A stretch of DNA of 64,000 bases from Eshraghiella sp045124255 (GTDB lineage: Bacteria > Bacillota > Clostridia > Lachnospirales > Lachnospiraceae). Position numbers and translations under genes: made by a program. How positions within the stretch are numbered: position 1 is the stretch's first letter; every line of letters begins with the position of its first letter. The DNA is taken from contig JBGVLM010000018.1 of NCBI GenBank assembly GCA_045124255.1, positions 1 to 64,000 on the forward strand, read 5' to 3'. This document shows positions 41,995 through 52,019 of this stretch, piece after piece. Below the pieces are notes generated by a model. The model made no database searches. It was not told the DNA's origin and saw only the letters and a list, made by a program, of their open reading frames with translations.

Positions 41995-43523
41995 GAACTG
42001 AGACCCTTAAACCAGCTGCTTTCCATTTTCTTAATACGTTCAACGGCTGCTTTTCCCATTGTTGCGGCCGTAGGAATTCCACCCGGGTACATAAGCCAGT
42101 GGCTTGCAAGAAAAACATTTCCCAAATGCTTGATATCACATCTTAAAAAAGCCTTCGACGTTGCAACCGTTGTAATATAGCGCATATATGCACCGCAGTA
42201 ATTATTATTGCGTCTTTCGTATGTAACCGGAGTCCAGCTGTCAAGAAGCTTAAGTCTTCCCTCATATTGCGGAAATTTCTTCTCGATTCTGTAGCTTATT
42301 GCATTCGCAATATTTCTTTTTTCCAGATTGTAGCGCTCATTATTTTTATAGAGCTTCTGCCAGTAGGCAAAGTCTTCCTTGTATTGTATGATACTGCATT
42401 GAATTACCGTATGCCCCTTTGGTGCAATGTAATCTCCATACACGCGGTAGTTCTTAACCGTCATTCTGTCAAAGCTGTGCCTTCCCACATCAAAAGCTTC
42501 GCAGTCAAACGAAACCGTATCATTAATCTCCGGCATTTCACTGTCAACCGCGAATGCGGCCTGATATGAACTGTAAATTCTATGCTCCTTCTTATCACGG
42601 AAAAGCTTTTTAACACGCTTTGGTGCATATTTTTTCTTAAGCAGATGACTGAATGTATAATTAATATCACAGGCACATATTATATAATCCGCATCCGTCT
42701 CCGTACCGTTTGCCAGCACAATTCCGTCTGCATTGCGTGAAACAATCTCGTCAAGCTTAAATTTTCTCCTGTTGATATGTATTCCGGTAACGGCTGAATT
42801 CGTATGTATCACTCCTCCAAGCTCCGTAAACCTTTTTATCATATTATTAACCACCTGCATTGAGCCGCCCTCCGGCAGGTCTCCGTTATTTCCCGTAAAA
42901 ATAGAGTATGCAAGTATAAGCCAATAGGATTCATATTCTTTTGCCATAAAATCAAGTATAAGCTTCTGCAGCAGCGGATGTTTAAATTTCTGCGACAGTG
43001 TTTCAAGGCTGAGTCTGCCGTACTGCACAAGTGCCCTCACAAGCTCAGAGGCAGTAACCGTCGAGTATATATCCTTAAAAATATTTATCATATCCTGCGG
43101 ATTGTCCATAGGTGCCTGAATAACCTCTGCAAGTCTTACAAATTTAATAAATTTACGGATTTCTTTCTCATCCTCAGGAGACAATGCAAGCATTTCCCTC
43201 TCCGTCCGTTCCAAATCCCTCCACAGTGTAATAACCTCACCGTTATATTCGGAACTGTAAAAAGAATCTCTTTTGATAATCCCCATATCACTGCCCAATG
43301 CACCAAGTTCCTCCCATATCTTATACTGAAAGGTATTTGCCTTGGTTCCCGTCATCCAGTGAATACAATTATCAATATAATAATCTCCCCGGCGCCAGCC
43401 GGAGCAGTTCCCGCCGAGAACAGAGTTTTTCTCATATATCTCAGCCTCAAAGCCTGCCATTTTTGCATATATTCCTGCACTCAGCCCTGCTATTCCGCCG
43501 CCGATAATAATTACCTTCTTCAT
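41991..43523 (-). CDS. FAD-dependent oxidoreductase, phytoene-desaturase-like
   Basis: The product is about 510 residues. The dinucleotide-binding GGGIAGLSAGIYAKMAGFEAE-type motif begins near residue 8 and is followed by YEKNSVLGGNCSGW, as in CrtI/amine-oxidase flavoproteins. It continues with PEGGSMQVVNNMIKRF, characteristic of the phytoene desaturase/CrtISO/retinol-saturase group. A C-terminal AGGIP-type loop (YPGGIPTAATMGKAA) binds FAD. In non-pigmented Clostridia such proteins are of unknown substrate. The ATG at 43523 is preferred over an upstream GTG, with no strong ribosome site for either. Confidence 0.75.
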   Translation of the reverse strand: MKKVIIIGGGIAGLSAGIYAKMAGFEAEIYEKNSVLGGNCSGWRRGDYYIDNCIHWMTGTKANTFQYKIWEELGALGSDMGIIKRDSFYSSEYNGEVITLWRDLERTEREMLALSPEDEKEIRKFIKFVRLAEVIQAPMDNPQDMINIFKDIYSTVTASELVRALVQYGRLSLETLSQKFKHPLLQKLILDFMAKEYESYWLILAYSIFTGNNGDLPEGGSMQVVNNMIKRFTELGGVIHTNSAVTGIHINRRKFKLDEIVSRNADGIVLANGTETDADYIICACDINYTFSHLLKKKYAPKRVKKLFRDKKEHRIYSSYQAAFAVDSEMPEINDTVSFDCEAFDVGRHSFDRMTVKNYRVYGDYIAPKGHTVIQCSIIQYKEDFAYWQKLYKNNERYNLEKRNIANAISYRIEKKFPQYEGRLKLLDSWTPVTYERRNNNYCGAYMRYITTVATSKAFLRCDIKHLGNVFLASHWLMYPGGIPTAATMGKAAVERIKKMESSWFKGLSS

Positions 43524-43543
43524 AAAAAACACCAGCCATATAA

Positions 43544-43580
43544 AATACCGGAGAATACAGTAAAGTATGTCTCCGGTATT
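43544..43580 (-). terminator. terminator of leuS
   Basis: AATACCGGAG (43544-43553) pairs with CTCCGGTATT (43571-43580) around a 17-base loop, with a T-rich tail on the minus strand. Confidence 0.65.
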
Positions 43581-43599
43581 ATATTTATTATATTATATT

Positions 43600-46014
43600 T
43601 TATTTAACCACAATGTTGACAATCTTGCCCGGAACATAAATCTCTTTGATAATATTACCGGTTAATTTGTCCGCAACGGCTTCTTTTGCCTTTGAAAGGA
43701 CAGAATCCTTAGCTTCATCAGGTGCAATCATAACTACACCCTTTGTCTTACCATTAATCTGAACGGCAATTTCAACCTCATCATCCTTCATTAACTCTTC
43801 GTTATATACAGGCCATGTATTGTCAAATACTGATGTATCATGTCCAAGTACACTCCAAAGCTCCTCTGCAATATGAGGTGCAAAAGGTGCAATGAGAACT
43901 ACTGCAGTCTCAAGGGTTTCCTTATCAATTCCGCCCTCTTTCTTAGCAATATTGAGTAATGTATTGTTATACTCCATAAAACCGCTGACTGTTGTGTTAA
44001 GGTTGAAGTTCTCAAGACGTGTTGTAATATCATAAATCATCTTATTGCGAACCTTAACCATTTCCTTAGTAGCAGCCGTATTCTTAGGGGCATTTTCCTG
44101 TACAAGATTCCAGAATCTTGTAAGGAAACGGTATACGCCGTCAATTCCTCTGTCATCCCACTCTGCGTCAAGCTCAGGCGGTCCAACAAAAAGCTCATAC
44201 ATTCTGAGTGAATCACAGCCGTAATCCCTTACCAAATCATCAGGTGATACAACATTACCCTTTGACTTACTCATCTTAATACCGTTCTTACCGGTAATCA
44301 TACCCTGATTAAACAGCTTATGGAACGGCTCATCAAAATCAATTACACCGATATCACATAAGAACTTGGTATAAAATCTTGAATACAAAAGATGTAATAC
44401 CGCATGCTCAACACCACCGATGTACATATCTACAGGAAGATACTTATCAGCCTTCTCGCGGCTTACAAGTTCCTCTGAATTCTTGCTGTCAACATATCTT
44501 AAGAAATACCATGATGAACCTGCCCACTGTGGCATTGTATTGGTCTCACGTTTTGCAGGCTTACCGCAGCACGGGCATGTGGTGTTAACCCACTCATCAA
44601 TTGCCGCAAGCGGTGATTCACCGGTTCCTGTAGGTTCATATTTCTCTACCTCAGGCAGAAGAAGCGGAAGTTCCTCCTCCGGTACAGGCACACAGCCGCA
44701 GTCCGGGCAATGTACAATCGGAATAGGCTCGCCCCAGTATCTCTGGCGTGAGAATACCCAGTCACGAAGCTTATAATTAACCTTCTTATGACCAAAGCCC
44801 TTCTTCTCAATCATATCAGGGGCTTCTTTCTTAAGAACTGATGATTCCATTCCGTTCCATTCGCCGGAATTAATCATTGTTCCGCTTGCCTCTGTATATG
44901 CTTCCTCCATATTCTCAATTTCCACACCATCCTTGGCAATAACCTGAATGATTGGAATATTAAACTTCTTTGCAAAGTCAAAGTCTCTGTCATCATGTGC
45001 AGGTACACACATAATTGCACCTGTTCCATAATCAGCAAGTACATAATCTGAAAGCCAGATTGGAACCTTTGCTCCGTTCATCGGATTGATTGCATAGGAG
45101 CCCGTGAACACACCGGTCTTCTCCTTATCCTGCATACGGTCAATATTGGAACGTGTTGAAGCTCTGTAAATATAGTCCTCAACTGCCTGTCTTGTCTCAT
45201 CATTGGCAAGCTCACGTGCCATTGCATGCTCAGGAGCAAGTACCATAAAGGTTGCACCATAGAGTGTATCAGGTCTTGTTGTGTATACGGTAATCTCTTT
45301 ATCGATTCCGTCAACCTTAAAATTAACCTCTGCACCATAAGAACGGCCAATCCAGTCGGTCTGCATTTTCTTAACCTTCTCAGGCCAGTCAAGCTTATCA
45401 AGGTCATCCAACAGTCTGTCAGCGTACTTTGTAATCTTTAACATCCACTGCTTAAGGTTCTTCTTCGTAACCTCTGCTCCGCAGCGTTCACAACAGCCGT
45501 TAACAACCTCTTCGTTGGAAAGACCTGTCTTACATGAAGGACACCAGTTAATAGGCATTTCCTTCTCGTAAGCAAGACCTGCCTTGAACATCTTGACAAA
45601 AATCCACTGTGTCCATTTATAGAAATCAGGGTCAGTAGTATTAACCTCTCTGTCCCAGTCATAGATTGCTGCAATCTGGTTAATCTGTTTCTTAATATTG
45701 GAAATATTGTTTGCGGTGGAAACAGCAGGATGTACACCATTCTTAATCGCATAGTTCTCAGCCGGAAGACCGAATGCGTCCCATCCCATCGGATGAATCA
45801 GGTAATAGCCCTGAAGCATTTTGTATCTGCTCCAGACATCACTGATAACATATCCTCTCCAATGTCCGACATGAAGTCCGTTACCTGACGGATATGGGAA
45901 CATATCCAGACAGTAGTATTTAGGTTTCCTGCCGTCATCAACATTTACCGGGTTCTTCTCCCAGTTAATACGCCATTTATTCTCAATCTCTTTATGATTA
46001 TATGGTGTTGCCAT
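43600..46014 (-). CDS. leuS: leucyl-tRNA synthetase
   Basis: It charges tRNA-Leu with leucine. The 804-residue protein has the class I signatures: PSGNGLHVGHWRGY (HIGH type) near residue 40 and KMSKSKGN later. An inserted editing domain lies between about residues 220 and 400, and the anticodon-binding domain is at the C-terminus. Zinc-like cysteine pairs occur at CPSCKTG...CERC and CPDCGC. Promoter TTGACA-17-TAAAAT lies at 46085-46113. The leader is too short for a T-box riboswitch, and I saw no T-box motif, unlike many Firmicutes leuS genes. Confidence 0.96.
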   Translation of the reverse strand: MATPYNHKEIENKWRINWEKNPVNVDDGRKPKYYCLDMFPYPSGNGLHVGHWRGYVISDVWSRYKMLQGYYLIHPMGWDAFGLPAENYAIKNGVHPAVSTANNISNIKKQINQIAAIYDWDREVNTTDPDFYKWTQWIFVKMFKAGLAYEKEMPINWCPSCKTGLSNEEVVNGCCERCGAEVTKKNLKQWMLKITKYADRLLDDLDKLDWPEKVKKMQTDWIGRSYGAEVNFKVDGIDKEITVYTTRPDTLYGATFMVLAPEHAMARELANDETRQAVEDYIYRASTRSNIDRMQDKEKTGVFTGSYAINPMNGAKVPIWLSDYVLADYGTGAIMCVPAHDDRDFDFAKKFNIPIIQVIAKDGVEIENMEEAYTEASGTMINSGEWNGMESSVLKKEAPDMIEKKGFGHKKVNYKLRDWVFSRQRYWGEPIPIVHCPDCGCVPVPEEELPLLLPEVEKYEPTGTGESPLAAIDEWVNTTCPCCGKPAKRETNTMPQWAGSSWYFLRYVDSKNSEELVSREKADKYLPVDMYIGGVEHAVLHLLYSRFYTKFLCDIGVIDFDEPFHKLFNQGMITGKNGIKMSKSKGNVVSPDDLVRDYGCDSLRMYELFVGPPELDAEWDDRGIDGVYRFLTRFWNLVQENAPKNTAATKEMVKVRNKMIYDITTRLENFNLNTTVSGFMEYNNTLLNIAKKEGGIDKETLETAVVLIAPFAPHIAEELWSVLGHDTSVFDNTWPVYNEELMKDDEVEIAVQINGKTKGVVMIAPDEAKDSVLSKAKEAVADKLTGNIIKEIYVPGKIVNIVVK

Positions 46015-46084
46015 AGCTTTTCCTCCATTTAAATATTGTAATCAATATCGCAGGGCGATTTAATTGTCTGCAATTCTTTTATCA

Positions 46085-46113
46085 ATTTTAATCATCCTTG
46101 TTAATAATGTCAA
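46085..46113 (-). promoter_or_regulatory. promoter of leuS
   Basis: TTGACA (46113-46108) and TAAAAT (46090-46085) with a 17-base spacer on the minus strand. Confidence 0.7.
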
Positions 46114-46130
46114 CCAAAAATGACAGTATA

Positions 46131-47273
46131 TTACAATAAAAAATCACTGAAAATAACATTGCTGACATTAATTCCCCTGTCAGTAAGCCTGATATACTCA
46201 TCATTATATTCCAGCATGCCGTAATCCCTGTACTTGTTAAGCACATCTCCGTAGACGTTAAAAATATGTCTTCCGAAGCGGTTTTTAAATTCTACGGGAC
46301 TTACCCCATTTGTCATTCTGAGTCCCAGATACATAAATTCCGACATCATGTCATTAACTGACAGAACCGTCACATCTTCCTTTTCACTTAAGGGATTTGC
46401 AATGTATTCGGACAGCTTGCGCGTATTGGAAAAGCGTCTTCTTCCGATAAGTGAAGCCGCCCCCAGTCCAAAGCCTATATAATCCCTGCCCGTCCAGTAA
46501 AGCTTATTGTGCTCACATTCCATTCCCTCTCTTGCGTAATTGGATATCTCATACCGGTGATAGCCCGCATTTGACAAAAACTCGTTGGTAAGCATATAAA
46601 TACGCCTCTCCTCATCCTCATCCGGCAGATTATTAATTACACCGTCATTAACCATTTCCGACAGCAAAGTGCCGTCTTCTATTATAAGGCTGTAAGCGGA
46701 TATGTGTGCCGTACGGAGTTTTACGGCCTCCCGAAGCGTTTTTTTCCATGAATCAACAGTCTGCCCGGGAAGTGCAGACATCAAATCCACGTTAATATTC
46801 GTAAAGCCCGCCCTCACTGCCTGCTCATATGACATAAGAAAATCCCTGTAGGTATGGATTCTTCCCAATGCTTTAAGCTCATCATCATTAACCGACTGTA
46901 CTCCGAAGCTTAATCTGTTCACTCCGAATTCCCGATACGAATTTAATTTAACCGAATCCACCGTTCCGGGATTGCACTCCACCGTAATCTCGCAGTCATC
47001 AGCAAACGCAAAATTATCCCTAATGCATTGGAATATTTCACAAATAAGCTCTGCTTTAAGAATTGAGGGCGTTCCTCCTCCGAAAAATACCGTTTTCACG
47101 CAAAAGCTGTTTCGGTATCCGCACGCAAAGTCTTTTATTTCAAGGCACAAAGCCTTAACATAGGCTTCCTTTGTGCCATCGTCCACAGGCATGGACAGAA
47201 AGTCACAATATATGCACTTTGATACGCAAAAGGGGATATGTATATATATCCCCAGTTCTTTTTTTAAATCCAT
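46131..47273 (-). CDS. hemW: radical SAM heme chaperone/coproporphyrinogen oxidase-like HemW
   Basis: The 380-residue protein carries the radical-SAM cluster C16-x3-C20-x2-C23 (FCVSKCIYCDF) and the GGGTP nucleotide/SAM motif (FFGGGTPSIL) at about 60-70. SFGVQSVNDDELKALGRIH is also present. This is the HemW pattern. HemW is thought to insert heme into proteins rather than act as coproporphyrinogen oxidase. Its upstream neighbour, a DUF5662 gene, overlaps its start by ten bases. Confidence 0.88.
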   Translation of the reverse strand: MDLKKELGIYIHIPFCVSKCIYCDFLSMPVDDGTKEAYVKALCLEIKDFACGYRNSFCVKTVFFGGGTPSILKAELICEIFQCIRDNFAFADDCEITVECNPGTVDSVKLNSYREFGVNRLSFGVQSVNDDELKALGRIHTYRDFLMSYEQAVRAGFTNINVDLMSALPGQTVDSWKKTLREAVKLRTAHISAYSLIIEDGTLLSEMVNDGVINNLPDEDEERRIYMLTNEFLSNAGYHRYEISNYAREGMECEHNKLYWTGRDYIGFGLGAASLIGRRRFSNTRKLSEYIANPLSEKEDVTVLSVNDMMSEFMYLGLRMTNGVSPVEFKNRFGRHIFNVYGDVLNKYRDYGMLEYNDEYIRLTDRGINVSNVIFSDFLL

Positions 47274-47869
47274 TTGGCAATCCTCTGTATCAAACTGTCA
47301 TCCTTACTGTTCCTAATCTTTCTTCGTAAGTAACTAAATGTAACATCCTCGCCTCTTTTGGCAAGCATTCTGAGAACCTTTTCAAGCTCCGCCTCTGTAT
47401 CGGGGTGCATAAGAAGCCTTCCCCTTCTTCCCAGAAAATAATTAAGCGGTGCACTGTCCGTATACTGCTCGCCGTGGTAAATCTTACTTGCGGCAATACG
47501 GTCACATACCATTTCGACAAAATATCTTGCCGGCATTCTGACGCCCTCCATCTGTCTGGTCTTCGGATTGTAGTCAGTCCAGTATTCATAATGGTGGCGG
47601 TTTCTGCCCTTATGGTGCATCCATGCAGTTGAATATCCGATTGTCTCTCTTTCGGATTCATTAGGGCTTCTTGTTCCCTGATAATATTTAACGCCCGGAA
47701 CAAATTCCGTCAGTGAATATTTTGACAAATCATGGAACAGTCCCTGAACTCCTATACCGGCACGCGCACAGTTCTTAATGACCTCGTGTCTGTGCCTTGT
47801 TATGGTCATAAAATGTTTTTTTGCATTCTCGACAATTTCCATTTCCAATACCTTTATTTCAACTTCCAA
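47264..47869 (-). CDS. DUF5662-family protein
   Basis: The 201-residue product resembles the DUF5662 family: FHDLSKYSLTEFVPGVKYYQ near residue 60 is an HD-like loop, and a later YFVEMVCDRIAASKIY helix follows. The function is unknown; a hydrolase is a guess. The start is a TTG at 47869 with AGGAG nine bases upstream; downstream ATG codons have no comparable site. The last ten bases overlap the hemW start, so expression is coupled. lepA ends 55 bases before it. Confidence 0.7.
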   Translation of the reverse strand: MEVEIKVLEMEIVENAKKHFMTITRHRHEVIKNCARAGIGVQGLFHDLSKYSLTEFVPGVKYYQGTRSPNESERETIGYSTAWMHHKGRNRHHYEYWTDYNPKTRQMEGVRMPARYFVEMVCDRIAASKIYHGEQYTDSAPLNYFLGRRGRLLMHPDTEAELEKVLRMLAKRGEDVTFSYLRRKIRNSKDDSLIQRIAKWI

Positions 47870-47923
47870 TATTTTTCACTCCTGCACATTCATCTTAAGT
47901 ATTTCCCTGCAGATTATCTGCCA

Positions 47924-49738
47924 TCAGTCCTCATCAAGCTTGAGTACACTCATAAACGCACTCTGCGGAATTTCCACATTGCCAATCTGTCTCATACGCT
48001 TCTTGCCTTCCTTCTGTTTCTCAAGAAGCTTCTTCTTACGGGAAATATCACCGCCGTAACACTTGGCAAGTACGTCCTTGCGGAGTGCCTTAACAGTCTC
48101 TCTGGCAATAATCTTGCTTCCGATTGCGGCCTGAATAGGAATTTCAAAAAGCTGACGCGGAATCTCTGCTTTAAGCTTCTCACACATTTTTCTTCCGCGT
48201 TCGTAGGCGCTTCCTTCAAATACGATAAAGGAAAGTGCGTCAACCTCTTCCTTATTAACAAGTATGTCCAGCTTAACAAGCTTTGAACGCTGATAACCCT
48301 TCATCTGATAATCAAAGGATGCATAACCCCTTGAACGTGATTTCAATGCGTCAAAGAAATCGTATATAATTTCATTAAGAGGAAGAACATATTTAATCAA
48401 TGCTCTTTTGCCCTCAATATATTCCATTCCGAGGTATTCGCCCCTTCTTTCCTGACACAGGGTCATAATGGCTCCGACATAATCGGATGTAACCATAATC
48501 TCTGCGTCAACAACAGGCTCCTCCATATAGTCAATTTCCGACGGGTCCGGCAGATTGGACGGATTAGTAAGGTCCATTACCGTTCCGTCTGTCTTGTGCA
48601 CCTTATAAACTACTCCCGGTGCAGTTGTTACAAGGTCAAGATTATATTCTCTCTCAAGTCTTTCCTGAATTATTTCAAGATGAAGCAGCCCCAAAAATCC
48701 GCACCTGAAGCCAAAGCCGAGTGCAGCCGAGGTCTCAGGCTCATAGAAAAGAGAAGCGTCATTAAGCTGAAGTTTCTCCAAAGCATCCTTCAAATCCTCA
48801 TAATGTGCTCCGTCCGCAGGGTAGAGTCCGCAGTATACCATCGGATTAACCTTCTTATAGCCCGGAAGCGGTTCTTTACACGGACTGGCTGCATTGGTAA
48901 TGGTATCTCCGACTCTTGTATCCTTAACATTCTTAATACTTGCGGTAAGATATCCTACCATTCCGGCAGACAACTCGTCACAGGCAATAAACTGTCCCGC
49001 TCCGAAATATCCTACTTCAACAACATCTGCCTCCGCACCCGTTGCCATCATACGGATTCTTGTACCCTTTCTTACCGTACCCTCCATAACACGGAAAAAT
49101 ACAATAACACCTTTATAGGAATCATAAACCGAGTCAAAAATAAGTGCCTGCAATGGTGCTGCTGCGTCTCCTGCGGGTGCAGGAAGCTTGTTAACAATCG
49201 CTTCAAGCACGTCCTCAATATTAAGTCCGTTCTTTGCTGAAATAAGAGGTGCGTCCATTGCCTCTATTCCGATTATATCCTCTATCTCGTCCTTAACCCT
49301 CTGAGGCTCCGCACTCGGAAGGTCAATTTTATTAATTACAGGAAACACCTCAAGATTATGGTCTATTGCCATGTATACATTTGCAAGCGTCTGTGCTTCA
49401 ATTCCCTGTGCCGCATCCACTACAAGCACCGCACCCTCACAGGCTGCAAGGCTTCTTGACACCTCATAGTTAAAATCCACATGACCCGGAGTGTCAATCA
49501 AATTGAAAATATACTCTTCTCCGTCCTGTGCTTTATAAATCGTTCTTACTGCCTGTGCCTTGATTGTGATTCCTCTCTCCCTTTCAAGGTCCATATTATC
49601 AAGCACCTGATTCTGCATTTCCCTGCTGGTAAGCAGACCTGTTTTCTCGATAATTCTGTCCGCAAGAGTTGATTTTCCATGGTCTATATGTGCAATAATG
49701 CAAAAATTTCTGATTTTACTCTGGTCAATTGATGACAT
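47924..49738 (-). CDS. lepA: elongation factor 4 (LepA)
   Basis: The ribosome-associated GTPase LepA promotes back-translocation or assembly under stress. The protein has G1 HIDHGKST, the switch sequence RERGITIKAQAVR, G3 DTPGH and G4 NKID. The EF-G-like domain and the LepA-specific C-terminal domain with KGYQRSKLVKLDILVN follow. The length of 604 residues is standard. It is cotranscribed with the DUF5662 and hemW genes downstream. The start codon is preceded by a moderate ribosome site. Confidence 0.95.
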   Translation of the reverse strand: MSSIDQSKIRNFCIIAHIDHGKSTLADRIIEKTGLLTSREMQNQVLDNMDLERERGITIKAQAVRTIYKAQDGEEYIFNLIDTPGHVDFNYEVSRSLAACEGAVLVVDAAQGIEAQTLANVYMAIDHNLEVFPVINKIDLPSAEPQRVKDEIEDIIGIEAMDAPLISAKNGLNIEDVLEAIVNKLPAPAGDAAAPLQALIFDSVYDSYKGVIVFFRVMEGTVRKGTRIRMMATGAEADVVEVGYFGAGQFIACDELSAGMVGYLTASIKNVKDTRVGDTITNAASPCKEPLPGYKKVNPMVYCGLYPADGAHYEDLKDALEKLQLNDASLFYEPETSAALGFGFRCGFLGLLHLEIIQERLEREYNLDLVTTAPGVVYKVHKTDGTVMDLTNPSNLPDPSEIDYMEEPVVDAEIMVTSDYVGAIMTLCQERRGEYLGMEYIEGKRALIKYVLPLNEIIYDFFDALKSRSRGYASFDYQMKGYQRSKLVKLDILVNKEEVDALSFIVFEGSAYERGRKMCEKLKAEIPRQLFEIPIQAAIGSKIIARETVKALRKDVLAKCYGGDISRKKKLLEKQKEGKKRMRQIGNVEIPQSAFMSVLKLDED

Positions 49739-49845
49739 TATAATTCTCCTAACTTTTAAATATGTCCATTTGAACAGTATAACACAACTATTTTATCCGA
49801 AGCAACATTTTAAATTTTCTAATATAAAACTTAAAAAATTTATAT

Positions 49846-49874
49846 TTGTATTAAGACGGATATTATTATAAAAT
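49846..49874 (+). promoter_or_regulatory. promoter of the amylase gene
   Basis: TTGTAT (49846-49851), 17 bases and TAAAAT (49869-49874), about 50 bases before the TTG start. Confidence 0.5.
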
Positions 49875-49923
49875 AAAAAAAGGACTGTTTTGTTCCTTAA
49901 TTTTATAATGGGAGGATATACAA

Positions 49924-51915
49924 TTGAAATTCAAAAAAATTGCAGCACTTCTTTTGTCTGCAACAATGCTTTTGGGCAGCTTAACTGCCTGCAATACCGA
50001 CTCAGGCGTAGTTAATACTCCGCAAGGCTATGGCTTGACCGAATCCATCGAAGACGGAGCAATTCTCCACTGCTTCGCATGGTCTTTTAAAACAATTACC
50101 GAATCCATGGAGGATATAGCACTGGCAGGCTACTCAGCAATCCAGACCTCTCCTATCAACGCATGCTATGACGGCGGTGACGGGGGAATGGATTTATTCG
50201 GTGCCGGCAAATGGTTTTATCATTATCAGCCAACGGACTGGACAATCGGTAACTATCAGCTCGGAACCAAGGAAGAATTCACCGAAATGTGTTCCGTTGC
50301 CGAGTCATACGGAATTAAGGTTATCGTTGACGTAGTTCCTAACCACACTACTAAGAATGAAGAGGCTATCAGCACAGACTTTATTAACGCTGTCGGAGGA
50401 ATTGACAAGCTGTATCATTCAGACGGTTTAACCACAATTACCAACTATGCTGACAGAGGTCAGTGTACTCTCCTTGCAATGGCAGGTCTTTATGATGTTA
50501 ATACCGAGAATCCTGATTTTCAGGATTATTTCATTGACTACCTCAATGAATGTATTGAATGCGGAGCTGACGGCTTCCGTTACGATACTGCCAAACACAT
50601 AGGTCTTCCTGATGACCCACAGGATGATGAATCACTTCCGAACAACTTCTGGGAGAGAGTCACAACAGAAATCAACAATGCCGAGAATATTTTTAACTAC
50701 GGCGAGGTTCTTCAGGGTGACGGCGACAGAATTGCCGATTATATTGAAGCAATCGGAGCTACAACCGCAAGTGCTTACGGTCAGTATATCCGAAACGCAT
50801 TAATTGGCAACAACCTTAATGCAACGGGTCTTACCAACTTAAAGGTCGGCGGAAGCACCAACGTTGTTACATGGGTTGAGTCACATGATAATTATACAGA
50901 GGATAACGGAAGTGCCACAACAATTACCAATGATGATATCATTATAGGCTGGGCAGTCATTGCCGCAAGAGCTGAAGGCACACCGCTCTTCTTCTCAAGA
51001 CCTTATGGTGCAACTACTGATAATATGTGGGGTACCTTTAACAAAATCGGAATGGCCGGAGACAACTTATATAAGCATCCTACCGTAGTTGCAGTTAACC
51101 GTTTCAGAAATGCAATGGTTGGCGAGAGCGAAAACCTCTTTAATCCTGAAGGAAGCTCTTCCGTACTCTTCATTGAAAGAGGAACCAAGGGACTTGTTAT
51201 TATCAACAACTCTCCAAGGGATTATGAATTCGACCAGTCGGTTGCTCTGGCTGACGGCTCATACGTTGACAGAGTTGACAACGAAACAACCTACACTGTT
51301 TCAAACGGTACAATAAGCGGAACCATTCCTTCCGGCGGAGTTATTGTACTCTGCAATGACGGCTACTGCGACAAGACAACCTCCGTTGTAAAGGTTTCTG
51401 ATGATACGGATACTAATATAAGCGGAGAATCCAAAGAGATTACTCTTGTTGCTTCAGGCACCACCACTTCTACATACTCCATCAACGGCGGAGAGGAAAT
51501 CGCTTATAATGATGGTGACAAGCTCACAATCGGTGCAGACATGCAGCCGCTTGACACTCTTACACTCACTCTCCGCGGAGAGAATGCCGAAGGTAATAAG
51601 ACCTGCATCTCTTACATTTTCAAGAAACTTGAGCCTGTAGGGGACGGTACAGTTATTTCATTTGTTAAGCCTGAATCATGGGGCGACACAATTTTTGCAT
51701 ATGTATATGATGAAACTTCATATTCAACTGTTAAGAATAATGCCGCATGGCCGGGTGTTGAGATGGTTGACAACGGCGACGGAACCTATTCATATACCTT
51801 TACAGAGGAATGGCTTGCACCTCTTGTAATCTTCAATGACCGCACCAACCAGTCCAACGGACAGCTTGAACCGGGTGCGGCCGTAGTACCGGATAAGATT
51901 TATACGGTTAACTAA
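49924..51915 (+). CDS. secreted GH13 alpha-amylase lipoprotein with CBM26-like C-terminus
   Basis: This is a starch-degrading enzyme exported and lipid-anchored (lipobox LGSLTAC, Cys23). The GH13 catalytic residues are present: nucleophile Asp221 in GADGFRYD, acid/base Glu261 in NYGEVLQG and Asp322 in ESHDNY. The early (VDVVPNH) and later conserved regions are in place. The C-terminal ~90 residues (VISFVKPESWGDTIFAYVYD, NAAWPGVEMVDNGDGTY) match CBM26-type starch-binding modules. The 663-residue gene starts at TTG with GGGAGG upstream. It stands alone with its own promoter. Confidence 0.9.
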   Translation: MKFKKIAALLLSATMLLGSLTACNTDSGVVNTPQGYGLTESIEDGAILHCFAWSFKTITESMEDIALAGYSAIQTSPINACYDGGDGGMDLFGAGKWFYHYQPTDWTIGNYQLGTKEEFTEMCSVAESYGIKVIVDVVPNHTTKNEEAISTDFINAVGGIDKLYHSDGLTTITNYADRGQCTLLAMAGLYDVNTENPDFQDYFIDYLNECIECGADGFRYDTAKHIGLPDDPQDDESLPNNFWERVTTEINNAENIFNYGEVLQGDGDRIADYIEAIGATTASAYGQYIRNALIGNNLNATGLTNLKVGGSTNVVTWVESHDNYTEDNGSATTITNDDIIIGWAVIAARAEGTPLFFSRPYGATTDNMWGTFNKIGMAGDNLYKHPTVVAVNRFRNAMVGESENLFNPEGSSSVLFIERGTKGLVIINNSPRDYEFDQSVALADGSYVDRVDNETTYTVSNGTISGTIPSGGVIVLCNDGYCDKTTSVVKVSDDTDTNISGESKEITLVASGTTTSTYSINGGEEIAYNDGDKLTIGADMQPLDTLTLTLRGENAEGNKTCISYIFKKLEPVGDGTVISFVKPESWGDTIFAYVYDETSYSTVKNNAAWPGVEMVDNGDGTYSYTFTEEWLAPLVIFNDRTNQSNGQLEPGAAVVPDKIYTVN

Positions 51916-52019
51916 TTTTTAATATTCATATTTGCAAAAGATGAACCAATATAGTAATATCTACTAAGAGATATTTTTCTCTACAAATATGTTTTTTACA
52001 TGTCAGGAGATTGACTTTT

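Noticed and set aside
46015..46130. Possible T-box leader of leuS
   Set aside because: The space is too short, and no specifier loop or antiterminator bulge is present.
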